In this document: positions 7,629 to 15,202 of the stretch, piece after piece
Numbering within the stretch: the first letter of the stretch is position 1
Layout: each line of letters begins with the position of its first letter
Assembly (NCBI GenBank): GCA_023423835.1
Contig: JAFAEW010000144.1
Span: 1-18,332 of the forward strand
Direction of reading: 5' to 3'
Length of the DNA stretch: 18,332 bases
Origin: Bacteroidota bacterium
GTDB lineage: Bacteria > Bacteroidota > Bacteroidia > Chitinophagales > Chitinophagaceae
Notes under the pieces: model-generated
What the model saw: only the letters and a program-made list of their open reading frames with translations
Told to the model about the DNA's origin: nothing
The model's database searches: none
Program-made: the position numbers and the translations under genes

Positions 7629-9230
7629 ATGAAAAAGAATATTTTAATCGTCGTGAAAATTATCGGGCTTTCAGTTGATAAAATTCCGCATCGATCAAAC
7701 GGATTTCTGAACAGCCTTATTAAAATACCGGTTGTGCTTCTGATCTTTCCCTTATTGTTATCGGGCTGCATAAAGGACGTTACGCCGAGCGACGCCATCA
7801 CAACCGATGTGCTTGTTTCTACCACTGAAGGTCTTACGAATGCTTTAAACGGCGCTTATTCCCTCTTTAAAGACCATGTAGCATTTAATGGAACGCAGGA
7901 CGATAACAATATGTACCTGCGTCAATATTTTCAATTAAGCGATTTTGCAAGTGATGACATAGTTTGCGGACAGGTAACGGAGGATCCCCTGTTTTACAGT
8001 TTCTCGCTTAATCATTCTCCCACACAGACCAATGTGCGATACTTCTGGTACATCTCCTACAAGATCATTAATTCCTGCAATACGGTAATTGAAGCCGTAG
8101 AAAAAGATTCCGCTTCCATAGATCCGGTACGGCAACAACTTTTGGGAGAATGTTATTTCCTGCGTTCGCTCTGCAATTTTAACCTCGTTCGTCTATTTGC
8201 CCGCCCTTATTCACAAGACAAAACGGCTCCCGGCATTATCCTGCGGAATACGACTTCCGATCCTTCGGAGAAAGCACGATCAACAGTGGAAGAAGTATAT
8301 GCTCAAATCATTGCAGATGCACAAAGAGGAGCCGATCTTATGAATGAACAACGGGGTGTTCAATATGCAAGCAAAGAGGCTGCATGGGCATTGCTTTCCC
8401 GGGCATATTTGTATATGGAAGACAATGCCAATGCCATTACCTATGCCTCCAACGTAATCAATTCCGGGCGTTTCAATCTTTCAAGTGCCGACGCTTATCC
8501 CACACTTTTCGCCAATGCGCAAACCAACAGCGAAACGATTTTTTGTATTGCGTTTTCATCGAAAGACGATTATGGCAAATTCGGTTCTATTGCATCCATG
8601 ATCTTTTCAGATGGCAACAGCGGATGGGGTGAAGAATTTGCTTCGGAATCGCTTCGGAAGTTGATGGGCAGCCATCCGGAAGATGTACGATGGAAATATA
8701 TTATTCCTTTGAAAGATGAAAATGGAGATTTGCAAAAGCTTAATGGGATCGAAATTTATTACATCTCCAAATTTTCTTATCAGGATGGAAGCCCGACACT
8801 GAGTTCTCCGGTACTTTTCCGGCTGGCAGAAATGTATTTAAACCGTGCGGAAGCAAACGCGAAGATGGGCAATACGAAAGAAGCTTTAGATGATGTGGAT
8901 GCCATCAGAAGAAACAGAGGACTGGAAGGAAGTTTGTACAATGGAAGCGTTCCCGGCGGTTCAACACTACTGAATGTGGTATTGAATGAAAGACGGATAG
9001 AACTGGCATTTGAAGGACATCGCACCTTTGATGTGTACCGCAACAAGATGGATTTGAACCGAACTTATTGGGGTTATCACCTGCCCGGTTTGAAGGAAAC
9101 GGATATCAATCTTTCGCAAAGTCCGTCCGGCTATCCCAACATGATCGTTCAATGGACCGATCCGAGAATAATTTATTATATCCCGATCGATGAAATTCAA
9201 ACAAATTCACTCTGTGTTCAAAATCCATAA
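7629..9230 (+). CDS. SusD/RagB-family nutrient-binding outer-membrane lipoprotein
   Basis: A 533-residue surface lipoprotein that caps the SusC barrel and captures the ligand. Typical family segments are visible: GAYSLFKDH near the N-terminus, RYFWYISYKIINSCNTVIEAVE, QLLGECYFLRSLCNFNLVRLFARPYSQD, KEAAWALLSRAYLYMEDNANAI, and the C-terminal PVLFRLAEMYLNRAEANAKMG and NERRIELAFEGHRTFDVYRN. The lipobox is LLLSGC with Cys47 as lipidation site. The stretch before it is unusually long and has two hydrophobic parts (residues 4-14 and 31-46), so the real start could be further in, though no internal ATG exists there. ATG at 7629 is preferred to the TTG at 7620; it lies 11 nt after the susC stop, so the two genes are surely co-transcribed. 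Confidence 0.95.
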   Translation: MKKNILIVVKIIGLSVDKIPHRSNGFLNSLIKIPVVLLIFPLLLSGCIKDVTPSDAITTDVLVSTTEGLTNALNGAYSLFKDHVAFNGTQDDNNMYLRQYFQLSDFASDDIVCGQVTEDPLFYSFSLNHSPTQTNVRYFWYISYKIINSCNTVIEAVEKDSASIDPVRQQLLGECYFLRSLCNFNLVRLFARPYSQDKTAPGIILRNTTSDPSEKARSTVEEVYAQIIADAQRGADLMNEQRGVQYASKEAAWALLSRAYLYMEDNANAITYASNVINSGRFNLSSADAYPTLFANAQTNSETIFCIAFSSKDDYGKFGSIASMIFSDGNSGWGEEFASESLRKLMGSHPEDVRWKYIIPLKDENGDLQKLNGIEIYYISKFSYQDGSPTLSSPVLFRLAEMYLNRAEANAKMGNTKEALDDVDAIRRNRGLEGSLYNGSVPGGSTLLNVVLNERRIELAFEGHRTFDVYRNKMDLNRTYWGYHLPGLKETDINLSQSPSGYPNMIVQWTDPRIIYYIPIDEIQTNSLCVQNP

Positions 9231-9257
9231 GCATAATGATACTTAAAACAGATTGAT

Positions 9258-10124
9258 ATGAAAACTTTAAAATTATTATTTATCTATTCACTGATTGCCG
9301 CATTTTCCACCGGCTTTCATGCCTGCAAAAAGGATAATGAAGGTCCTTCTGTTAATGTAATCTACTCCGTTGCAGTAGATGGACTTACCGCTACTTTCAC
9401 CAATCAAACCGAAGGCGTGGTAAGTTATAAATGGGATTTTGGTGATGGCACCACCTCAACGGAAGAAAGTCCCGTTCATGAGTATGCAGCCAAGGGAAAA
9501 TATGTTCCTACCTTATATGTGACAACCGCTTCCGGTGAAACCTTTGAAGGTTCTACCGTGCTGCGGCTTTCGAAGGGATCACCTGTAAAACTCGATGATA
9601 ATTCGTTTTCCGATTGGGATACACTGAACACCAATGTCATCATTTCCGGTTCTGGCGGAGGGATTTTCAGAAAAGTGAAGTTTGATTATGACGGTGAATA
9701 CCTTTATTACTACATCGAGATGCAGTCGAAAAAGTCGAATGGCGACATATTCGACTGGTATATTGATCCGGACAATAATCCCGCTACCGGCTTTATCAAC
9801 TCATCATTTCCCGGGGGAGGATTTGATGTTTTGATTGAAGGAGCGATGCTTGACAACTGGTTTGATCTCTTTTATCATACCGGGGAGCAAAGCAGCTTTT
9901 CTTTCGAATATCAGCCGGTATCGGACTTCTACAAGATCGGAACGATTACAGAATCGGAAGGAATTTTGAGATTCGAAGGAAGTATCACCCGGTCAAAGAT
10001 TAAGGGGCTAACCGGAAAGGCATTAAAGATCGGTATCACGGCCACCAAAAGCGACTGGAGTGCTACACTCGGAAACGCGCCCGATGACGGTTCTCCGGCC
10101 TTTTATCTCGATATGTCGGAATAG
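9258..10124 (+). CDS. PKD-domain surface lipoprotein, probable auxiliary ligand-binding protein
   Basis: A 288-residue lipoprotein (signal peptide, GFHAC, Cys23). A PKD domain covers about 33-104, with the hallmark YKWDFGDGTTSTEESPVHEY. The remaining part (about 115-288) looks like a beta-sandwich, with alternating segments such as VKFDYDGEYLYYYIEM and WYIDPDNNPATGF that recall CBM9/DOMON-like carbohydrate-binding folds. That resemblance is an impression, not a family match. Its place 27 nt after susD is where SUS-type loci encode extra surface glycan-binding lipoproteins (SusE/SusF position). No catalytic motif was seen, so binding rather than hydrolysis is the likely job. Confidence 0.8.
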   Translation: MKTLKLLFIYSLIAAFSTGFHACKKDNEGPSVNVIYSVAVDGLTATFTNQTEGVVSYKWDFGDGTTSTEESPVHEYAAKGKYVPTLYVTTASGETFEGSTVLRLSKGSPVKLDDNSFSDWDTLNTNVIISGSGGGIFRKVKFDYDGEYLYYYIEMQSKKSNGDIFDWYIDPDNNPATGFINSSFPGGGFDVLIEGAMLDNWFDLFYHTGEQSSFSFEYQPVSDFYKIGTITESEGILRFEGSITRSKIKGLTGKALKIGITATKSDWSATLGNAPDDGSPAFYLDMSE

Positions 10125-10164
10125 CAGGAGATAAACATCGTGTATATCTTTAAAAGACGGAAAA

Positions 10165-11355
10165 ATGAAGGACGCTTCTAACAAATATGAACCAACGGTT
10201 TTTTCCGGAGATATTGCAAATGCAACTCCGGAAAAGGGAAAGCTGCAAAATTTCATCGGATCGGGCGCAAGGCTATCATCACTCGATTTTTATCGTGGCC
10301 TCGTGATGGTTTTATTGATGCTGGAAGCGTCGGGCCTGTATGAGTACATGGTAAACTTGTCTGCACCTACCTCCATCGTTCATTCGATCGGCATTCAGTT
10401 TACGCATGCGCCCTGGCACGGTTTGCATTTTTGGGATTTGATACAACCTGCTTTTATGTTCATCGCCGGCACCGCAATGGCTTTTTCGCTCACCAAGCAG
10501 GCAAAAAAAGGAAGCAGTTGGAAACAGCAGGCTTATCATGCGGTGAAACGAAGCTGGTGGTTGTTTTTCTGGGGTGTATTGAATTATGCGGTAAGGGGCA
10601 ATCATCTTTCATTTGAACTATGGAACGTCTTGACACAATTGGCTTTTACCATGCTGGTCGCGTTTCTCATCTTCCGCTGGAAAGCATCCTGGCAGATCCT
10701 GTTCAGCATTGGATTGCTCGTGCTGACGGAAGTCTTGTATCGTTTCACTCATATTCCCGGATTCGATCAGCCATTTACTGATCAGCATAATTTCGGAAAC
10801 TATATGGATCTTGTTTTAATGAACAAGGTGAATGATGACGGTTGGGTGGCAATCAATTGTTTGCCCACTGCTGCTCATACCATTTGGGGAGCTGTGGCCG
10901 GAAAATGGCTGCTGAGAGATGTAAATATCAGAAGCAAGATCACACCTGTAATCCTATTTGGACTGGGTACACTCATTGCCGGATATGCCTTAGATCTTTC
11001 CGGTATCACGCCAATTATAAAAAGGATAGCAACGTCTTCCTTTACCCTGGCAAGTGGCGGATGGTGTTTGCTGGCATTGGCAGCTCTTTACGTATGGATT
11101 GATGTGATGAATCATAAACGGTATCTCTGGATTTTCACGATTGTGGGGATGAATTCTATTTTCATTTATCTCTTCTTTGAGATTGTGGTGCACCGCTGGC
11201 TTTTTGATTACAGCAATACGATCGTAAACGGTGTGCTGAGTCCGTTGGGATTGTCACAGCCTGTCATTCTCATTATATCTGCGCTCACGCTTTTTCTGTT
11301 GCAATGGTATTTGTGTTATTGGTTATACAAGAAAAAAATATTCTTTAAGGTGTAA
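10165..11355 (+). CDS. HGSNAT/NagX-like multi-pass membrane acetyltransferase (DUF5009-type)
   Basis: A 396-residue inner-membrane protein with about ten hydrophobic helices. The N-terminus RLSSLDFYRGLVMVLLML is the start signature of the heparan-alpha-glucosaminide N-acetyltransferase / NagX / YeiB superfamily. THAPWHGLHFWDLIQPAFMF (80-99) aligns with the human HGSNAT segment HASWNGLTVADL; His81 corresponds to its catalytic His269. HGSNAT moves acetyl from cytoplasmic acetyl-CoA to a glucosamine end group on the far side of the membrane. By analogy this protein could acetylate an amino sugar, or fragments bearing one, in the periplasm. It follows the PKD lipoprotein by 40 nt and is probably the last gene of the susCD operon. 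A weak -7-like TATCTTTA at 10145-10152 might add an internal promoter. The family call is firm, the substrate is not. Confidence 0.85.
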   Translation: MKDASNKYEPTVFSGDIANATPEKGKLQNFIGSGARLSSLDFYRGLVMVLLMLEASGLYEYMVNLSAPTSIVHSIGIQFTHAPWHGLHFWDLIQPAFMFIAGTAMAFSLTKQAKKGSSWKQQAYHAVKRSWWLFFWGVLNYAVRGNHLSFELWNVLTQLAFTMLVAFLIFRWKASWQILFSIGLLVLTEVLYRFTHIPGFDQPFTDQHNFGNYMDLVLMNKVNDDGWVAINCLPTAAHTIWGAVAGKWLLRDVNIRSKITPVILFGLGTLIAGYALDLSGITPIIKRIATSSFTLASGGWCLLALAALYVWIDVMNHKRYLWIFTIVGMNSIFIYLFFEIVVHRWLFDYSNTIVNGVLSPLGLSQPVILIISALTLFLLQWYLCYWLYKKKIFFKV

Positions 11356-11450
11356 AGAAAGTTACTGCTGTACGATTTTTATCCTGCCCGAGAGTTGGAA
11401 AAAACTGTTGTTTAAATAATTGTAGAAGATGGTCGAAATTTCCCCTGCTC

Positions 11451-11499
11451 GGCGTAGTCTCTGAACTACGTCGAAGCGTTAGCGAATCTCCTGATTCGC
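11451..11499. repeat. two adjacent palindromic hairpins, candidate dispersed repeat (REP/MITE-like) or structured RNA
   Basis: Hairpin 1: GGCGTAGT (11451-11458), loop CTCTGA, ACTACGTC (11465-11472), an 8-bp stem with one G-T pair. Hairpin 2: GCGAATC (11482-11488), loop TCCT, GATTCGC (11493-11499), a perfect 7-bp stem. Nine bases separate them. Neither is followed by a T-run, so they are not simple terminators. Two close short palindromes in an intergenic gap, one containing GTAG at its foot, is the form of REP-type elements, but no second copy exists in this window to prove it. Confidence 0.5.
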
Positions 11500-11620
11500 C
11501 CAGCTAAAAAATCCCCTTCGGACTCAGACAAAAAATTTTCTTTCACATCCCCGATTAGCGTCGCGAACTTGAATCTCAAACCCTGCAAAAAAGTCGATTG
11601 GCAACCAGCAAGGAGGAAGG

Positions 11621-11647
11621 AAAAAAAAACCGTCCTTTTCAGAACGG
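11621..11647 (-). terminator. Rho-independent terminator of the T9SS protein gene
   Basis: Read on the minus strand: CCGTTC (11647-11642), loop TGAAAA, GGACGG (11635-11630), then nine T (11629-11621). The stem has six pairs including one G-T. It lies 25 nt after the stop of the minus-strand gene ending at 11672. On the plus strand the stem is followed by CTTTTAT, so weak termination in the other direction is possible too. Confidence 0.78.
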
Positions 11648-11671
11648 CTTTTATATTCAAATCTGATCTAA

Positions 11672-12970
11672 TTATTGTTTCACCACTTTGTAAACAACCT
11701 GTTCTGTGCCAGCATTGATCTTTAAGATATACATTCCGCTTTGCAACTGAGCAGTATTCACATCTAAAGTGTTGTTTGAAGCATTACACATTTTGTTCTT
11801 AATGCTTGAAACCAGTGATCCCTGCATGTTGTACAAACCTACAGATACATTTTGCGCTGTAGCAAGATTCAACTGAATCTTAAGATTGCTGGAGATCGGA
11901 TTTTGGAACACAACATCCGTAATTAAACCCGCAGCTTTAACGCTAATGGTTCTTGAATACTGGATAGTACCATCGCCATCAACCTGTTTCAAACGGTATT
12001 GAACGGTAGAAGCGGTATTAAACGCATTCTTATCGGTAACGGTATAAGTTTGTTCTTTCAACATATTCAAGGCATTCACAGTTGCAACCGTTTTGAATTG
12101 ACCGTTATTGTCTGCGCGTTCAACTTCATAATGTCCCATATTCATTTCATCTGCAATTTTCCATGAAAGGGTAACATCGTTGTTTTTTCTTTCAGCATTG
12201 AATGAAATTAATCTCACCGGCATTACTGCACAACCGGTTTCGCTGGTAGATACGTAAGGTTCAATGAAAACACCGAAACCAACTCCGTAGTAGTCTTCAT
12301 ATGTACCCCATCCGCCATAAAGCGGTAAGTTAACCCAACCGTTGTTATCCTGAGCCTGATCACTGCTTACTACTGAAAGCGAGTCCTTGGTGCCGAGTCC
12401 ACCGGTGGACCATGTCAGCGCTTTGTAATCGATAGTAGCGAAAAATTTCTTATTGTTGGTAATATTAACTGGCGTTGGGAAAGTGATCTGCGTAAGGAAA
12501 TTTCCGTCCACATCCTTCTTAAGTTCTCCCAGAGTAGTGTAAGCGGAGTCACCAATCATGCTGCCCGGTTGACCGTTTTTGTCGGCTAAAATTTTAAAAC
12601 TGATCTTTTTTGACAGGCTAGCTGACTTGTTACTGTTTGCGTACGCAAAATAAATATTAAATCCTGATACATAGTTGTATGCCTGGGCAGACAAATCGAA
12701 ATGCTGAGCAAGTTGAGACGGCTGATCTGCGTTCGTCCCGGTAAGGAATCCTGCAAAGTTTCCATTCTGATCGGAAACAGTATAAACTTTTAAATTCCAG
12801 GTCTCCGGAACAAACATGGTGTCACAATCTCCCGTAAGATTTCCGGTGAAATTGCTTTTTGCAACATTCGGAAACGATTTTACCGCCTCCCGGATAGACG
12901 ATTGGGCCTGCGATTGCAAACCAAATCCTACTGCACCCAATAACATAAATCCCAAGTAAAGCTTCTTCAT
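11672..12970 (-). CDS. secreted protein with type IX secretion C-terminal sorting domain
   Basis: A 432-residue exported protein. Signal peptide 1-22 (MKKLYLGFML..., cleavage QSQA before Gln23). Residues about 25-245 form a region I do not recognise, rich in beta-strand pattern and Asn/Gly. Residues about 249-345 are a fibronectin-III-like module starting PVRLISFNAERKNNDVTLSW and including HYEVERADNNGQF, typical just before the tail in T9SS cargo. Residues about 355-432 are the type A sorting domain (NPISSNLKIQLN, VGLYNMQGSLVSSI, LQSGMYILKINAG, ending YKVVKQ). The protein should cross the outer membrane through the gliding-linked T9SS and be anchored or released. There is no catalytic motif; an adhesin-like or structural role is a guess. 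It stands alone, with its own terminator. Confidence 0.85.
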   Translation of the reverse strand: MKKLYLGFMLLGAVGFGLQSQAQSSIREAVKSFPNVAKSNFTGNLTGDCDTMFVPETWNLKVYTVSDQNGNFAGFLTGTNADQPSQLAQHFDLSAQAYNYVSGFNIYFAYANSNKSASLSKKISFKILADKNGQPGSMIGDSAYTTLGELKKDVDGNFLTQITFPTPVNITNNKKFFATIDYKALTWSTGGLGTKDSLSVVSSDQAQDNNGWVNLPLYGGWGTYEDYYGVGFGVFIEPYVSTSETGCAVMPVRLISFNAERKNNDVTLSWKIADEMNMGHYEVERADNNGQFKTVATVNALNMLKEQTYTVTDKNAFNTASTVQYRLKQVDGDGTIQYSRTISVKAAGLITDVVFQNPISSNLKIQLNLATAQNVSVGLYNMQGSLVSSIKNKMCNASNNTLDVNTAQLQSGMYILKINAGTEQVVYKVVKQ

Positions 12971-13000
12971 AAACTAAATTTGTTTGATTAAAAATTTTAC

Positions 13001-13008
13001 TAAAATTA
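13001..13008 (-). promoter_or_regulatory. possible -7 element for the T9SS protein gene
   Basis: The minus strand reads TAATTTTA, seven of eight matches to TAnnTTTG, about 30 nt before the ATG at 12970. The -33 region is only T-rich. The 166-base gap 12971-13136 must hold divergent promoters for this gene and the cyclotransferase gene; nothing better was found. Confidence 0.25.
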
Positions 13009-13136
13009 GCGTTCTTTTTTGAAATGAAGAGCTAACTGATATAATTTTTTTTAATAAACCGATTTCCTCTATTTAACAGCCATTTTTCGGTTGATTTCTA
13101 TTATTTTGCGATTTGTTGTTGACGCAAATCATAATT

Positions 13137-13958
13137 ATGTTTCAAAGACTTTTCTTCTTAATTTCCCTGGTGCTTTTTTTGAGCTGTAATAATGAGGATA
13201 ATACTAATACCGGCAATATTTCAAATACGGCCACACAGGCGCCTCCGCTGATTTCGTACAACATTCTGAAGGTTTTTCCACACGATACTTCTTCTTATAC
13301 CGAAGGATTGATCTTTTATAATAATAACCTCTACGAAAGCTCAGGAAACTACGGAAAAAGCCGTCTCGCAAAAATCAACCTTCAAACGGGCGAACCGGAG
13401 AAAATGGTAAAGCTGGATCCGAAATTTTTCGGAGAGGGAATTACGATCTTTAACAACAAGATCTACCAGCTTACCTGGCAGGAACATAAGGTATTTGTAT
13501 ATGATCTCAATACACTTGAAAAAGTGAACGAATTGGCCTGGCCATTCGAAGGTTGGGGAATGACACATTCCGATGACGAGATCATCATCAGCACCGGCAG
13601 CAGTAATCTTTATTTTGTAAATCCGGAGAATTTCAAGATCAATAAGACCGTTGGCGTAAGCGATAATTACGGTCCGGTTAGTAATATAAACGAATTGGAG
13701 TATGTGGATGGAATCATTTATGCCAATCAATATCTCACCAATAATATCTTAAAGATCGATGCCGCATCCGGTAAAGTATTGGGAAAACTTGATCTCACCG
13801 GTATTTTGAATCAAAGCGGTTTCACCCACGATCCCGCCTATTATGCTCTCAATTCAGGGAATGTTTTAAACGGTATAGCGTATAATGCCGCCGATAAAAG
13901 CCTGCTTATTACAGGAAAATACTGGCCTGCCTTGTTCGAAATTAAGTTGAATGAATAG
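13137..13958 (+). CDS. glutaminyl-peptide cyclotransferase, lipoprotein (plant/bacterial beta-propeller type)
   Basis: A 273-residue protein that should convert N-terminal Gln of exported proteins to pyroglutamate, releasing ammonia. The family signature is plain: VFPHDTSSYTEGLIFYNNNLYESSGNYGKSRL (47-77, quoted here in pieces as HDTSSYTEGL, LYESSGNYGKSRL), followed by propeller blades FGEGITIFNNKIYQLTW, EGWGMTHSDDEIIISTG, NELEYVDGIIYANQY and the closing VLNGIAYNAADKSLLITGKYWPALFEI. The signal peptide ends in LFLSC, so Cys17 is lipidated, followed by an Asn/Thr-rich linker (18-36); it acts in the periplasm on a membrane anchor. ATG at 13137 is chosen because the TTG at 13113 would place eight residues before the signal peptide. 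It is convergent with plsX, with 27 nt between stops. Confidence 0.93.
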   Translation: MFQRLFFLISLVLFLSCNNEDNTNTGNISNTATQAPPLISYNILKVFPHDTSSYTEGLIFYNNNLYESSGNYGKSRLAKINLQTGEPEKMVKLDPKFFGEGITIFNNKIYQLTWQEHKVFVYDLNTLEKVNELAWPFEGWGMTHSDDEIIISTGSSNLYFVNPENFKINKTVGVSDNYGPVSNINELEYVDGIIYANQYLTNNILKIDAASGKVLGKLDLTGILNQSGFTHDPAYYALNSGNVLNGIAYNAADKSLLITGKYWPALFEIKLNE

Positions 13959-13985
13959 CGCGGGAAAAATTGTTTTGTTTGGTTT

Positions 13986-14942
13986 TTATTGCCCCGAAAA
14001 TTTCTCTTTAATCTGGCTGCAAAAACGGCTTTCAATCATCTTTTCAGCAGCGGTAATCATATTTTTGAAAGCTCTTGCCTTGCTGATGCCGTGAGCGATG
14101 ATGACCGGCCGGTCGACTCCCAGGACAGGAGTGCCCCCGTAATCTTCATAATGAAAGCGATGGAAATACGGATCATTTCCAACATTTCTTTCAACAGCGA
14201 TGTCGTAGATTGATTCAGCAAGTTTTAAAATGATGTTTCCCGTATAGCCATCACAAACCGTTACATCGGTCTTATCCTGAAAAAGATCGCGACCTTCAAT
14301 ATTTCCTATAAAATTAATGTGGCGGTTGGATTTTAAGAGGGGATAGGTGGCATGTAAAAGCGCATTACCTTTGGTTTCTTCCTCACCGATATTGAGCAGC
14401 CCCACTTTCGGATTTTGAATATCGAGGAGATGCGATGCGTATAACGATCCGAGTAAGGCAAACTGGTTGAGCTGTTCGGGCTTGCAATCCATGTTTAATC
14501 CAACATCGAGCAACAGCCCCGTACCACCGGATAGTTTGGGAATAACCGTTGGAATAGCCGGCCTGATGATGCCTTCTACCGTCTTAATACTCATCATGGT
14601 ACCCACCAGCATGGCGCCGGTATTGCCGGCGCTTATAAAGGCTCCGGCTTCACCGGTTGCCAGATATTTAAAGCCCAAAGCAATGGAAGAATTGCGTTTT
14701 TCCTTCAAAGCCTTGGTAGGATGCTCATTGTACTCTATTTCTTCAGGAGCGTGTACAATTTCGTACCTGTCGGAGTCTACATTGTACTCCTTAAACAGGT
14801 TTTCAAGTTCCTGTTGATTACCAATACATAAAACACTTGCAGGATCAGGGGTTTCCGCAAAATATAGCTGTAAGCCCTTTACCGCCTCGAGAGGAGCAAA
14901 ATCTCCTCCCATCATATCGAGTGCAATGCGTATATCAGCCAA
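13986..14942 (-). CDS. plsX: phosphate acyltransferase PlsX
   Basis: A 318-residue peripheral membrane enzyme making acyl-phosphate from acyl-ACP for phosphatidic acid synthesis (with PlsY). Clear motifs: ALDMMGGDFAP (7-17), EKRNSSIALGF, SAGNTGAMLVG, RPAIPT, LLDVGLNMDCKP (usually DVGAN), KVGLLNIGEEETKGN, FIGNIEGRD, CDGYTGNIILK, and GGTPVLGV near the end. The length is normal. The start is TTG at 14942: an in-frame TAA lies five codons upstream and the residue pattern begins at once, so no ATG is available. It is the last gene of DUF177-rpmF-plsX, 24 nt after rpmF. fabH, which often follows in bacteria, is not here; the convergent cyclotransferase gene follows instead. Confidence 0.97.
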   Translation of the reverse strand: MADIRIALDMMGGDFAPLEAVKGLQLYFAETPDPASVLCIGNQQELENLFKEYNVDSDRYEIVHAPEEIEYNEHPTKALKEKRNSSIALGFKYLATGEAGAFISAGNTGAMLVGTMMSIKTVEGIIRPAIPTVIPKLSGGTGLLLDVGLNMDCKPEQLNQFALLGSLYASHLLDIQNPKVGLLNIGEEETKGNALLHATYPLLKSNRHINFIGNIEGRDLFQDKTDVTVCDGYTGNIILKLAESIYDIAVERNVGNDPYFHRFHYEDYGGTPVLGVDRPVIIAHGISKARAFKNMITAAEKMIESRFCSQIKEKFSGQ

Positions 14943-14966
14943 TTGAAGAAATTTTTATTTTACAAA

Positions 14967-15161
14967 TCAGGCCTTGATGGGTGCAACTTCTGAAACCAGT
15001 TTTCCTTTGTAAAATAATTTTCCTTCGCTTACATGGGCACGATGACGTACATGGGTTTCACCGGTTGTACTGTCTTTACTTAATGTAACGGTTACAGCTT
15101 TATCATGTGATCTTCTTTTGGCTGTGCGCTGTTGTGAATGTCTCCGTTTTGGATGTGGCAT
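14967..15161 (-). CDS. rpmF: 50S ribosomal protein L32 (cysteine-free form)
   Basis: A 64-residue basic protein starting MPHPKRRHSQQRTAKRRSHDKA, the conserved L32 N-terminus, with the HVRHRAHVSEGKLFYKGKLV body. The four zinc-ligand cysteines found in many L32 proteins are all missing (the CPNC position reads DSTTGETH), so this is the zinc-independent form. It lies 41 nt after DUF177 and 24 nt before plsX, the order commonly conserved in bacteria. Confidence 0.96.
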   Translation of the reverse strand: MPHPKRRHSQQRTAKRRSHDKAVTVTLSKDSTTGETHVRHRAHVSEGKLFYKGKLVSEVAPIKA

Positions 15162-15202
15162 GATCTATTTTTTATACGTTTCAAAAATTTTTATTTGCTT
15201 TT

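Larger units (their letters stand above)
11356..11671. other. 316-base intergenic region with tandem hairpins and a terminator
   Basis: No credible protein is encoded here. It separates the plus-strand acetyltransferase gene from the minus-strand T9SS gene, which point towards each other. It contains two neighbouring perfect or near-perfect hairpins (11451-11499), a GC-mixed stretch with no coding character (11500-11610), and an A/T-tract hairpin terminator (11621-11647). No T-run hairpin was found directly after the acetyltransferase stop at 11355, so the operon's own terminator is not apparent. Confidence 0.7.

Noticed and set aside
7229..7678. 149-codon plus-strand frame spanning the susC end and susD start
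   Set aside because: It overlaps two confident genes in another frame and its translation has no family character.
10023..10256. Minus-strand frame across the PKD lipoprotein / acetyltransferase junction
   Set aside because: Antisense shadow; both plus-strand genes are well supported.
11451..11499. Tandem hairpins as the terminator of the acetyltransferase operon
   Set aside because: No T-run follows either stem and they lie about 95 nt past the stop codon.
11466..11660. 64-codon minus-strand frame in the long intergenic region
   Set aside because: It runs through the terminator and both hairpins, and the hydrophobic N-terminus comes from the A-tract; no family resemblance.
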